Source of the DNA: Neobacillus sp. CF12
Lineage (GTDB): Bacteria; Bacillota; Bacilli; Bacillales; Cytobacillaceae
Assembly (NCBI RefSeq): GCF_030348765.1
Contig: NZ_JAUCEU010000007.1
Span: 6,049,501 to 6,113,500 of the forward strand
Direction: 5' to 3'
Length of the DNA stretch: 64,000 nucleotides
In this document: piece after piece, positions 46,920-56,130 of the stretch
How the letters are laid out: each line of letters begins with the position of its first letter
Numbering within the stretch: position 1 is the first letter of the stretch
Made by a program: the position numbers and the translations under genes
The notes under the pieces: model-generated
What the model was told of the DNA's origin: nothing
What the model saw: only the letters and a program-made list of their open reading frames with translations
The model's database searches: none

Positions 46920-48066
46920 ACTGGATGGGATTGAGATAGAAACTGTGACCATTGATAGTAAAGTTACTGAATCTAAAATACAATTGTTTGAGGATTTTCC
47001 TACACCAACTTTTCAACAGTGGAGAGAAATGGCGGAGGTAAGGAGCTAAATTTGAAGAAAATGCAGGTACCGATACTTATGAAGGAGTTCGTCTTCAACC
47101 TTTGTATCGTCAAGAGGATATTGAAAAATATCCTTTTTTATCTACATTGCCAGGTGATTTCCCATATTTACGTGGAACAAATGAAAAAGACAATCAGCAT
47201 GAACCTTGGAAAGTGAGTCAGGAATAAGCTTATTCGGATCCAGAAGAGTTTAATCAAGCTGTACGAAATGATTTAGAAAAAGGGCAAACAATGCTTCATT
47301 TGATATTGGACGAAAAGAGATGGATTGACCCTTTGGAAGGAAAAGGTAAATAGCAGAGGTGTTTCACTAGCCTATCTACAGGATATTCACAAAGCATTCA
47401 AAAACATAAATATGGAAGAAGTCCCAATCTATATCGAACCTGGTATAAGTGGTTTCCTTTTTTCGCTACATTTATGGCTTATATCATTCAACAAAATCAA
47501 TGTCCTAATAGAGTTAGAGACTGTATAGGTTTTGATCCAATTGGCGGCACAAAGCAAATTCTCGCTCTGTCATTGGAGTATATAGCGCAGAATATGCTAT
47601 TAAGCAAGAAATCGATGACGTACGAAAACAAACTCATGATTTTGAAGTGAGGCGAGGACGACGACCAAGAATTATGGTTGCCAAGCTGGGTCAGGATGGT
47701 CATGATCGCGGGGCAAAGGTAGTAGCAACGGCATTTGCAGATTTGGGATTTGATGTGGATATTGGTCCTCTTTTTCAAACACCAGCAGAAGCTGCCCTTC
47801 AGGCAGTTGAAAATGATGTTCATGTTATTGGGCTAAGTTCCCTGGCAGGTGGTCATAAGACGCTATTGCCAAAACTAATGATTGAACAGAAAAAGTTAAT
47901 TCGTGAAGACAATGTTGTGGTTGCTGGAGGTGTTATCCCTGTCAAGGATTATGAATTTCTCACAGAAATTGGGGTAACAGTTATTTTTGGTCCAGGAACA
48001 GTAATACCTTTTGCTGCTCAAAAAGTATTAGCAGAATTTAATCGAAGTTTAGATTGGAACGATTAG
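46920..48066 (+). pseudogene. Degenerate methylmalonyl-CoA mutase (mutA/mutB remnants)
   Basis: Fragments in three frames match the mutase in order: FPTPTFQQWREMAE (46996-47038); TYEGVRLQPLYRQEDIEKYP and PGDFPYLRGTNEKDNQHEPW (47079-47215); RGVSLAYLQDIHKAF...VPIYIEPG (47350-47450); CIGFDPIGG. The sequence then jumps to the C-terminal cobalamin domain of the large subunit ([20 protein letters not shown] with the DxHxxG motif, 47668-48066). Stops (for example TAA at 47047 and 47226), frameshifts and a deletion of most of the barrel make it non-functional. The B12 domain itself remains open, but it has no convincing ribosome site. The mutase normally turns (R)-methylmalonyl-CoA into succinyl-CoA. 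Confidence 0.88.
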
Positions 48067-48128
48067 TGTTATGTGCCAAGTAAAACCGGGTCAAAACCGC
48101 TATTTTTTTTGAAAATGGGGAATAGTGA

Positions 48129-49304
48129 ATGCAAACAGTATACTTAGTTGAGGCACTCAGAACTCCGATAGGGAGTTTCGGTGGTGCATTGAAAGATGTA
48201 GGTGCTGTACAACTTGCAACGACTGTTGTTAAGGAGGTATGGCAAAGAGCTGGTCTTTCAGGTGAATGTATTGATGAGGTAGTACTAGGTAATGTACTAA
48301 AATCAGGACTCAAAGGAAACCCAGCTAGACAAGCAGCAATCCATTCTGGGATACCTGTGTCTGTACCGGCTATTACAATTGATAAACAATGTGCTTCTGG
48401 ATTGCGTGCAGTTACATTAGCCTATCACCAAATTCTTGCAGGAGATTCAAATGTTGTGATTGCAGGAGGGACAGAAAGTATGAGTAATGTCCCGCATTTA
48501 GTGATGAATGCAAGATGGGGACAGAAAATGGGAGATTTAAGGACAGTGGATGCACTCTTTCATGATGGACTTCATTGTGCAATAGAAGGTTATCATATGG
48601 GGATAACAGCTGAAAATTTAGTAGCACGCTATCATATTTCCCGAGAGGAACAGGATGTTTTTGCATACGAAAGTCAGCAAAAAGCTATTAAAGCTAAAGA
48701 ACAAGGAAAATTCAAAAAAGAAATTATTCCTGTTGCTATTAAAAGCAAGCGTGGTTTCACCTTATTTACAGAAGATGAGAATATAAAAAATACTAATCTA
48801 GAGAAATTATTGACTCTGAAACCAGCTTTTAAAGAGAATGGGACGGTGACAGCAGGAAATGCTTCGTCATTAAATGACGGGGCAGCTGCAGTCATTGTTG
48901 CTTCAGAACTAGCTGTAAGGGAATACAACTTAAAGCCACTTGCCAAAATTCGTTCGGTTGCTAGTGCTGCTGTATCTCCTTCTATCATGGGTATTGGACC
49001 AGTCCCAGCGACACAAATAGCCTTAACGAGAGCAAATCTTACAACACAGGATATTGAATTGGCAGAGCTAAATGAAGCATTTGCAGCTCAAGTACTGGCA
49101 GTAAATAAGGAATTGGGTTTGCGAGAGGATATTATTAATGTTAATGGAGGTGCAATAGCATTAGGTCACCCAATCGGATGTTCAGGTGCTCGAATTGTGG
49201 TTAGCTTAGTTCATGAATTAAGGCGTCAGAAAAAACAAATTGGATTAGCTTCATTATGTGTTGGTGGTGGACAAGGCGTTTCCATCATCATTGAAGCAGT
49301 ATAA
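48129..49304 (+). CDS. Acetyl-CoA acetyltransferase / thiolase
   Basis: 391 aa. Thiolase catalytic residues Cys88 (DKQCASG), His347 (GHPIGCSGAR) and Cys377 (LCVGGGQG); NEAFAAQ loop present. The length and motif positions match biosynthetic-type thiolases such as PhaA. It could both cleave 3-ketoacyl-CoA in beta-oxidation and condense acetyl-CoA toward PHA. Last gene of the operon, followed by a terminator. Confidence 0.92.
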   Translation: MQTVYLVEALRTPIGSFGGALKDVGAVQLATTVVKEVWQRAGLSGECIDEVVLGNVLKSGLKGNPARQAAIHSGIPVSVPAITIDKQCASGLRAVTLAYHQILAGDSNVVIAGGTESMSNVPHLVMNARWGQKMGDLRTVDALFHDGLHCAIEGYHMGITAENLVARYHISREEQDVFAYESQQKAIKAKEQGKFKKEIIPVAIKSKRGFTLFTEDENIKNTNLEKLLTLKPAFKENGTVTAGNASSLNDGAAAVIVASELAVREYNLKPLAKIRSVASAAVSPSIMGIGPVPATQIALTRANLTTQDIELAELNEAFAAQVLAVNKELGLREDIINVNGGAIALGHPIGCSGARIVVSLVHELRRQKKQIGLASLCVGGGQGVSIIIEAV

Positions 49305-49374
49305 TAGTACATGGAAGAATACTGGGGAATTAGTTAATTTGAAGATCGATTTATCAATAGACAATTTCATTACG

Positions 49375-49418
49375 GAAAAGCATTAAACTTTATATGTTAG
49401 GGTTTGATGCTTTTTTTA
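49375..49418 (+). terminator. Terminator closing the catabolic/PHA operon
   Basis: AAAAGCATtAAAC / GGTTTgATGCTTTTTTT stem followed by T run. Confidence 0.85.
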
Positions 49419-49764
49419 TATGTAAATATATCAACTTAGTACAATTTATTTAGTTCTAAGGTTATTACTAAGTATTAATAGTTTTCTAGGTAAATACACA
49501 TTTTTGAGAGAACATGTTGTTAGCTAATTGTCAAGTGAATATGATGTGGGAACTTAAAAAATAAAGATACAATTATGTATTGCTGAGAGGATTTCAGGAG
49601 TTTTGGGTTTATCAGATATTTATAGGTCGAAATGCTGTATCGGGGTACCGTTTGACTAGATATAAATAGAATTATTTCGGAATAGTTTACTGAAAAGTCA
49701 ATCTATTTCCTGAATTTAATAATCATAGGGTAATTATTGTTTTTTTCCAATGAGGAGAGATCGT
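49419..49764. other. Gene-free AT-rich spacer
   Basis: About 350 bp with no open frame or recognised element apart from the ribosome site GAGGAGAG before 49766. Presumably holds the promoter of the next gene. Confidence 0.4.
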
Positions 49765-49765
49765 A

Positions 49766-50230
49766 TTGTATACAAATCAAAACAATTCGCTAAGTTTACC
49801 CTTTCCAACACGATGGGGGCTTAGTACTGAGTTAGCTGGAAGACCGCTTGTAAGGGGGATACTTACCATTGAGTCGGTCTCTGGCAACACAGTAAGAGGT
49901 ACAGCAAATTTTCGTGGGAGTCCGATTGTAATCAATGGATATTGGGATGAAAATACCAAACAACTAATATTTGAAACACCGTATGCATCTTTTTCTGGTC
50001 AATTACAAATTTTTGATGATGCAACGAGCAGAGTTCGTCATTTTATTTTAATTGGACGGTTCGTTATGAAGCCAACTTCATTGCAGACAGGTCAGTATGG
50101 AAGTTGGGTTGCAACTACTAATAGAGTACTTACTGGACCACCGCAATACACGGGTGGTATTCCTCCGGTAGGAGCTTTTTTAACATCAGATTTACTAATA
50201 CAAGGTCGGAAATTCTACAAAAATTTTTAG
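49766..50230 (+). CDS. Hypothetical protein (154 aa)
   Basis: TTG start with GAGGAGAG 8 bp upstream. No signal peptide or membrane segment. The sequence is rich in Gly, Thr and aromatic residues with predicted beta-strands (VRGTANFRGSPIVINGYWDE, LIFETPYASFSGQLQIF), suggesting a small beta-barrel or surface-type protein. Not recognised. It is isolated, with spacers of more than 300 bp on both sides. Confidence 0.7.
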   Translation: MYTNQNNSLSLPFPTRWGLSTELAGRPLVRGILTIESVSGNTVRGTANFRGSPIVINGYWDENTKQLIFETPYASFSGQLQIFDDATSRVRHFILIGRFVMKPTSLQTGQYGSWVATTNRVLTGPPQYTGGIPPVGAFLTSDLLIQGRKFYKNF

Positions 50231-50593
50231 ATAACTCTTTTTCGAAACTGTATCAGAGCTAATAAGATAAATATTTTTAAACAATAATGTAAAGCTAAAT
50301 CGTAGTAATCATTTGGAACTGTAGGATAGTTTTTTATTTATATAATAAAAAACAGATGAATAATAAGATATCCACCATTCATGGTTTCAAACGAATGCTA
50401 TAGATAGCAAAAAACAAAAGTATTGGGATTTTTTTTCATTGTCATTGAAGTGCTTATTGGCACCATGCTTGGGGCCAAAATTTCTTTGACCTACGGCAGG
50501 TAAGAAGAGTGATGAGCATGGGGGAAAAGGTCCTTAGGAAGCTTGATGTAGGAGCAGTACTAATCTCTTACATTTATTAGTGAGATGAACACA
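50231..50593. other. Gene-free spacer
   Basis: AT-rich, no open frame of significance. Nothing recognised. Confidence 0.4.
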
Positions 50594-50643
50594 GAAAACC
50601 CGAATAACGGTATTTTTTAATAGTATCCATTATTCGGGTTTTC
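50594..50643 (+). terminator. Strong hairpin/terminator upstream of hen1
   Basis: GAAAACCCGAATAACGG / CCATTATTCGGGTTTTC, a 17-bp near-perfect stem. It may close the preceding transcript or work from either side. Confidence 0.75.
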
Positions 50644-50758
50644 GTTCATTCAGTTATGTCCTTTTAATTTTAATCAACAATTATTTCTAAAATACCCAGT
50701 ATTATGGAATTATATAGGTAAGGGAATAAAAACTTCTGAAGAAAGTGAAGTGCAATTT

Positions 50759-52105
50759 ATGCAATTATCATTAACGGTAAGTGGACCAGGTGCGGATGTG
50801 GTCTCGTACTTAATCGCGAAAAATCCCAATAATCCGTATGAACGGGATGAAAAGGGCTTCAAAGTCCGCCTTGTTTACCCTAGTTTCACAAAAGAAGAAG
50901 TGCAATTTGTTATCTATGTAAAGCCTGACCCGATAGACTTAGTTCGTAACTCATCAGATTTATTCGATATTACGCATTACATAAATGATCGCGAGTTTGC
51001 GGTCAGCAGCTTATTCATCACAGCCATTCGTAAAGCCTTAGGTACTGCATTGAATGGGAAACCTGATGAAGCGTATTTGCAATGGGTGGACCATCCATTT
51101 GAAATGAAGCTAGCATTTGGACCGGTTGCTACCGATTTGCAAGATCAGGAGCTTTTTGAATTGTTTGAACCCATGGGATACAAAGTGGAAGTTGAGCGTG
51201 GTGATAGTACCATTCGAAAAAAGAGATCAGCTCGCTTTGTTACATTAACTGGCATTCAAACAGTTCAGAATGCCTTAAAACATGTTTCCATACTTATTCC
51301 GGTCATTGATAATTACAAGCACTACTTTTTAGATGAGAGAGAAGTTGAGAAACTGGACCGATATGGAGAAGGTTGGCTGGAAGTCCATCCTTTAAAACAA
51401 ATGATTGTAAAACGGGCACTTCGTTTTAATGCGTTAATTTTTCAATCAAAATTCTATGAAAAGAAACAACAAAATCGTAACCAGGATGACAGCCCGAGGA
51501 TTCGTTTAAATGACCTTCGTTATGAGGCAATCCTAAACTTAATTAGGTCACTGCCTCACAAGGAATCGATTGTGGACCTTGGTGCGGGGGAAGGGAGACT
51601 TTCGGTACAAGTGGGTTTTGTAGAAGGTATAAAAGAGATTCTATCGATTGAGCCTTCGAACAAATCTCGTATCCGCGCCATCGAGCGCTTTGAGCAGGTA
51701 AATGCCAAAGAAGGATATGTTCAACCTCAGTCATTGCCAGGGTCTTTATATTATTTCGATAGCCGATTGCAAAATAAAGATGTAATCGTTTTATGTGAAG
51801 TCATTGAGCATATTGATGAGAATCGGCTTCCTAAAATATTCGAAACCATTTTGAATGATTACCGTCCAAAGACACTAATTGTGACGACACCAAACCAGGA
51901 ATATAACGTGCTCTATGAGATGGATGAAGAAATGCGTCATGATGATCACCGGTTTGAATGGACGAGAGCCCAATTCGCTCAAAATGTTGATGCCTGGTCC
52001 CAAATGTATCCTTATCAAGTAAGCCTTCAAGGTATAGGTGAAGAGCATCCATCCTACGGTCATCCAACTCAAATGGCAATCTTCAGAAGAGAGGAAGAAA
52101 AATGA
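50759..52105 (+). CDS. hen1: 3' terminal RNA ribose 2'-O-methyltransferase Hen1
   Basis: 448 aa from ATG 50759 (MQLSLTVSGPGADVVSYLIA, as in bacterial Hen1; an in-frame GTG 9 bp earlier lies in the ribosome-site region). N-terminal Hen1-specific domain of about 230 residues, then a SAM methyltransferase with VDLGAGEGRLS and the Mn-binding set Glu347, Glu350, His351 (CEVIEHID) and His435 (SYGHPTQ). It 2'-O-methylates the 3' end of a broken RNA before ligation, so the repaired site resists re-cleavage. Translationally coupled to pnkp by a 4-bp overlap. Confidence 0.93.
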   Translation: MQLSLTVSGPGADVVSYLIAKNPNNPYERDEKGFKVRLVYPSFTKEEVQFVIYVKPDPIDLVRNSSDLFDITHYINDREFAVSSLFITAIRKALGTALNGKPDEAYLQWVDHPFEMKLAFGPVATDLQDQELFELFEPMGYKVEVERGDSTIRKKRSARFVTLTGIQTVQNALKHVSILIPVIDNYKHYFLDEREVEKLDRYGEGWLEVHPLKQMIVKRALRFNALIFQSKFYEKKQQNRNQDDSPRIRLNDLRYEAILNLIRSLPHKESIVDLGAGEGRLSVQVGFVEGIKEILSIEPSNKSRIRAIERFEQVNAKEGYVQPQSLPGSLYYFDSRLQNKDVIVLCEVIEHIDENRLPKIFETILNDYRPKTLIVTTPNQEYNVLYEMDEEMRHDDHRFEWTRAQFAQNVDAWSQMYPYQVSLQGIGEEHPSYGHPTQMAIFRREEEK

Positions 52106-54702
52106 CAACGATACATTTACCGCACGGAGGAATCGTCCTGTTAGTCGGACCCTCTAATACCGGAAAAACGACTTTATTAAATCAATTAATACAAGAAGAG
52201 CAGATTCTTCCATCTGAAGTGGTCAGCTCTGATCAATTTCGCGTTCTAGTCAGCGATATTGAATTCATTAGTTGGAACGGGCGTCCCAAAGACGAAAGTG
52301 ATGCAATATTTCACGAGTATCAGCAAATATCTGGTGCTGCGTTTGACGCGATGGATTATGTGATTACGAAGCGGTGCCAACTCAATAAATTAACGTTCAT
52401 CGATGCGACCCATTTACGTGAGGAAGAGCATGACAAATACCTGCAAATGGGGAAGAAATATCATGTACCTGTTATTTCAATGGTCTTGAATATATCAGAA
52501 ACGGAATTGCTAAGACGAGATATGGAGCGGACCTTCCCTCGGGGTAGAAACCGAATAAAACAACAGTATCAACATTTTAAAAATACGCTTCGCTTTATTA
52601 AAAAGAAGCCTTATCGCCGTGTTTATATGCTTGGTGAAGATGAACTTCAAGTAGTAAATGTTAGTCGTCTAGAAAATCCATTATATATTGATGTTGGGAC
52701 CGGAATTGATTTTATCGGGGATATTCATGGCTGCTTCGATGAATTTATTGAAATGTTAGCGAAATTGGGTTATCAAGAAAACGAAGAAGGTTTTTACATT
52801 CATCCTGAGGGGAAGAAAATCCTTTCACTTGGTGATGTACTGAGCCGGGGACCAAAATCAATTGAAACACTGCAATTTTTCCAAAAGCATGTAGAAGCCG
52901 GGAATGCCTATATGATTGATAGCAACCACGGATGGAAGATTGCCCGCTGGCTTGATGGAAAAAATGTAAAGATGGCTCATGGTGATGAAAATGTTGCAGC
53001 AGAGTTTGAAGAATATGAGCGTGAATATGGAAGTGAAAAGGTAGAGGAATTAAAGGGACAAATAAAAGAGTTGCTTTTACAAGCCAAATCACATTATATC
53101 ATTCAAAAAAATGGGATTAATGCAGTTGTGGCCGTCCATGCAGGAATTAAAGATCATTATATCGGTAAGCAGTCGCCGCGGATTTCTGATTTCTGCCGGT
53201 ACGGAGATAGTGAAGGGCTTGATGAACATGGAAAGCCGATTCGAAAAGATTGGTCCATCTCTCATAAATCGAGCGAACTAATTCTGTGGGGGCATGATCC
53301 AAAACCCCAGCCATTGCTTGTTAACAACACACTAAATATTGACCAAGGTGTGGTATTTGGAGGAAATTTAACCGCTTATCGTTACCCAGAAAGACAATTT
53401 ATTTCGGTCAAGGCAAAGCAGGACTATGCGAATGTGCCAGACAATCCGTTGAAGGAATGGGAACTCAAAAGGCTGTCGCCTCCTAATATCATGAAGTTTC
53501 TAGAAGGATATTCGGTGTTAACGGAACAGTACGGAGAAATCATGATTTATGACGATGGTGTGAAACCAGCTTTAGATGATTTATCCCATTACACCCTGCC
53601 GCTTGAAGATATCGTCTATCTTCCACCAACGATGAGTCCGACACCAAAACCGTCCCGTCTGGAAGGGTATCTGGAGCATCCAATGGAGGCATTTGATTAC
53701 TACCAAGCCAATGGTGTAGATACCATGATCGTCGAAAAGAAACATATGGGCAGCAGAGGTATTTTGTTTTTATTTAAAAATAAGGAAATTGCCAAGGAGT
53801 ATGTTGGAAGGGAAACTTTGGGAACCATTTATACCCGGACAGGCAGAGCATTTTTTAAAATAGAATTACAAGAACAGATTGTCACTGTTTTGAATAATGA
53901 TTTGGTAAATAGTGGTTATTTTGATAAGTACAACACTGATTTTGTCCTCCTCGATGCCGAGATACTTCCGTGGAATTTAAAGGCGTTGGATCTGATCTTA
54001 AACCAATATGCACATGTTGGGGAAATGGCCATGCTTGACCGCAAAAAGTTAAAAGATTCACTTCAACAGGCTGTTGAAAGCGGCAAAGATGTGCTGAACT
54101 GGATTCAGGAAGTAGATGTCGGGATAGAAAATGCTGAAGTCTTTAATGAAGTGTATCAAAAATATTGCTGGGAAACAGAAGGAATAGAAGGAATTCAAAT
54201 CGCGCCTTTCCACACGTTAGCACATAGCACAGAATCATTTTTTGACAGGCCGCACACTTGGCATATGGAGAAAAATAAAGAATTCAGCGGGGTTTCTCAA
54301 TTGTTTGTGGAAACAGACTATCGTGTTGTAAATGATGAATCCTCAATGAAAGTGGCGATTGAGTGGTGGGAAGAGTTGACCGAGGATGGCCATGAAGGAT
54401 TTGTGGTCAAACCGAATTCGTTTATTACTCGTCACAGAGGGAAACTGCTGCAGCCAGCGATAAAAGTGAGAGGACGAAAGTATTTGCATATCATTTATGG
54501 AATTGATTATTTGCTTCCTGAAAATTTATCGAGATTAAAGAAACGAAATGCTGGCAAGAAACAGCGTAATGCATTAAAAGAATTTTCTCTAGGTGTAGAA
54601 GCAGTTAATCGTTTTGTAAAAAGAGAATCATTGGAGCGGGTTCATGAATGTGTGCTAGGGATACTTGCCTTAGAGGCTGAGCCAATTGACCCAAGATTAT
54701 AA
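52102..54702 (+). CDS. pnkp: Polynucleotide kinase-phosphatase/adenylyltransferase Pnkp
   Basis: 866 aa, close to the 870 aa of the Clostridium thermocellum enzyme. Three domains: kinase with P-loop GPSNTGKTT (residues 16-24); metallophosphoesterase with GDIHGCFDE (Asp207), GDVLSRGP, SNHGW, VHAG and WGHD; and ligase-like adenylyltransferase with Lys547 in KKHMGSRG. The usual GNHD phosphatase motif is DSNHG here. It heals 5'-OH and 2',3'-cyclic phosphate ends and, with Hen1, repairs RNAs cut by ribotoxins. No ribotoxin gene is visible nearby. Confidence 0.94.
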   Translation: MTTIHLPHGGIVLLVGPSNTGKTTLLNQLIQEEQILPSEVVSSDQFRVLVSDIEFISWNGRPKDESDAIFHEYQQISGAAFDAMDYVITKRCQLNKLTFIDATHLREEEHDKYLQMGKKYHVPVISMVLNISETELLRRDMERTFPRGRNRIKQQYQHFKNTLRFIKKKPYRRVYMLGEDELQVVNVSRLENPLYIDVGTGIDFIGDIHGCFDEFIEMLAKLGYQENEEGFYIHPEGKKILSLGDVLSRGPKSIETLQFFQKHVEAGNAYMIDSNHGWKIARWLDGKNVKMAHGDENVAAEFEEYEREYGSEKVEELKGQIKELLLQAKSHYIIQKNGINAVVAVHAGIKDHYIGKQSPRISDFCRYGDSEGLDEHGKPIRKDWSISHKSSELILWGHDPKPQPLLVNNTLNIDQGVVFGGNLTAYRYPERQFISVKAKQDYANVPDNPLKEWELKRLSPPNIMKFLEGYSVLTEQYGEIMIYDDGVKPALDDLSHYTLPLEDIVYLPPTMSPTPKPSRLEGYLEHPMEAFDYYQANGVDTMIVEKKHMGSRGILFLFKNKEIAKEYVGRETLGTIYTRTGRAFFKIELQEQIVTVLNNDLVNSGYFDKYNTDFVLLDAEILPWNLKALDLILNQYAHVGEMAMLDRKKLKDSLQQAVESGKDVLNWIQEVDVGIENAEVFNEVYQKYCWETEGIEGIQIAPFHTLAHSTESFFDRPHTWHMEKNKEFSGVSQLFVETDYRVVNDESSMKVAIEWWEELTEDGHEGFVVKPNSFITRHRGKLLQPAIKVRGRKYLHIIYGIDYLLPENLSRLKKRNAGKKQRNALKEFSLGVEAVNRFVKRESLERVHECVLGILALEAEPIDPRL

Positions 54703-54710
54703 TGTGTGTT

Positions 54711-54743
54711 AAACGAACTGTTGTAAATACAGTTCGTTTTTTT
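54711..54743 (+). terminator. Terminator after pnkp
   Basis: AAACGAACTGT / ACAGTTCGTTT followed by TTTT. Confidence 0.9.
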
Positions 54744-54794
54744 CATACATTGAGCCATATCCCCATATGATGTTGGTAAAAGGAGTGTGAGAGA

Positions 54795-56060
54795 ATGGGT
54801 GTTCATGTGGTGGGTACTGGTGAAAATTTGTGGGCAATATCAAATAGGTATGGAGTACCAATGCAAACTATTGTTGAGCTAAATGGACTACCAACTGCTA
54901 GTTCCCTCGTGCCAGGTCTCGCCTTGTATATCTCTGACAACCAGCTGCCAATCCGCTCCTATCAAATAAAACCAGGCGATCATATTTGGAAACTAGCTCA
55001 GCAGTTCAACACTGACATTTCCACCATTTTAGGTGCAAATCAAGGGGTGGACCCAAACCAGCTTTTTGTCGGTCAAATTATAAACATTCCATCACCCGTG
55101 AAGTTAGAGATATCGACGTTGGGATTTCTTGTGCCATCAGGTGATAGTTCTATTCTTTCGATGATAGACTCACTTGCTGGACAATTAACATACTTAGCCG
55201 TAGTGGCATATTCGTTTACAGCAGAAGGTTACGCCTATAACGAGATTGAGGATTCAGCAATTGTTGCACGGAGTAAACAGGTGAACATCACTCCCTTATT
55301 AATGATTCGTAATTTTACGGGAGTTGATTTTAGTGCGGAGTTGGCAGGACATGTACTAGCTAATGCTGTTTACCGGAGGAATTTAGTACTTAGTATTGTG
55401 AACTTGACCAAACAAAGGGGATTTGGCGGAGTATCGATTGACTTTGAATTTATTCCACCGCCGCAGCGCACTGACTTCAATCTATTTTTAAGAGAATTAA
55501 AGAATGCATTGGGCGAGTTAATTCTGCATGTTAATGTACATGCAAAAACGGCGGATATTCCTACGAATCGGATTATAGGGGCATACGATTATGCTGCCAT
55601 TGGGAGTGTTGCGGATATTGTTGCGGTCATGACTATTGACTATGGTTACCCAGGCGGACCGCCGGACCCTATTGCGCCAATTTGGTGGATGCAGCAGGTT
55701 GTTCAATACTCAATTACTCAAATAAATCCTCGTAAACTACAAATCGCACTTCCACTATATGGATATGATAAGGTGGTCGGGACGAATGCTACCCATGCAA
55801 TGTCCGTTGTGGCAGCGCAAAACCAAGCCATTTCAACAGGCTCACCGATTCAATTTGATCAGCACTCCATGTCCCCTTGGTATCGGCATTATCGTTCGGG
55901 GGTAGAACAGGTTGTATGGTTTGAGGATATTCGAAGTTTTATAGAGAAATATCGATTGATGGATGTTTATAACTTATTAGGAACTACTTTTTGGCAAATC
56001 AGCTTAGCGGCACCGCAGAATTGGGCTTATTTGAGTAAAAATATTGCTGTGGTGAAATAA
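54795..56060 (+). CDS. Spore cortex-lytic N-acetylglucosaminidase-like protein (2x LysM + GH18; SleL/YaaH type)
   Basis: 421 aa, AAGGAGTG site. Two LysM modules (HVVGTGENLWAISNRYGVPM; YQIKPGDHIWKLAQQFNTD) over residues 3-105, then a GH18 domain with GGVSIDFEFI, the catalytic glutamate in the DxE position, and ALPLYGYDKV. This arrangement is that of SleL/YaaH/YdhD, which degrade spore cortex fragments during germination. No signal peptide, as usual for this family. Fits the germination theme of the window. Confidence 0.9.
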   Translation: MGVHVVGTGENLWAISNRYGVPMQTIVELNGLPTASSLVPGLALYISDNQLPIRSYQIKPGDHIWKLAQQFNTDISTILGANQGVDPNQLFVGQIINIPSPVKLEISTLGFLVPSGDSSILSMIDSLAGQLTYLAVVAYSFTAEGYAYNEIEDSAIVARSKQVNITPLLMIRNFTGVDFSAELAGHVLANAVYRRNLVLSIVNLTKQRGFGGVSIDFEFIPPPQRTDFNLFLRELKNALGELILHVNVHAKTADIPTNRIIGAYDYAAIGSVADIVAVMTIDYGYPGGPPDPIAPIWWMQQVVQYSITQINPRKLQIALPLYGYDKVVGTNATHAMSVVAAQNQAISTGSPIQFDQHSMSPWYRHYRSGVEQVVWFEDIRSFIEKYRLMDVYNLLGTTFWQISLAAPQNWAYLSKNIAVVK

Positions 56061-56062
56061 AA

Positions 56063-56100
56063 TACAAAAAGGTTGTCTCCTATGAGGCAACCTTTTTGTA
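56063..56100. terminator. Bidirectional terminator
   Basis: TACAAAAAGGTTG / CAACCTTTTTGTA, symmetrical with A and T runs, between convergent genes. Confidence 0.9.
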
Positions 56101-56130
56101 TATATAGTATTTCTACATCGTACTTCTAAA

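Noticed and set aside
47647..48066. Stand-alone B12-binding protein gene
   Set aside because: Homology continues upstream without a break into the mutase remnant and there is no proper ribosome site; annotated as part of the pseudogene and listed as a low-priority question.
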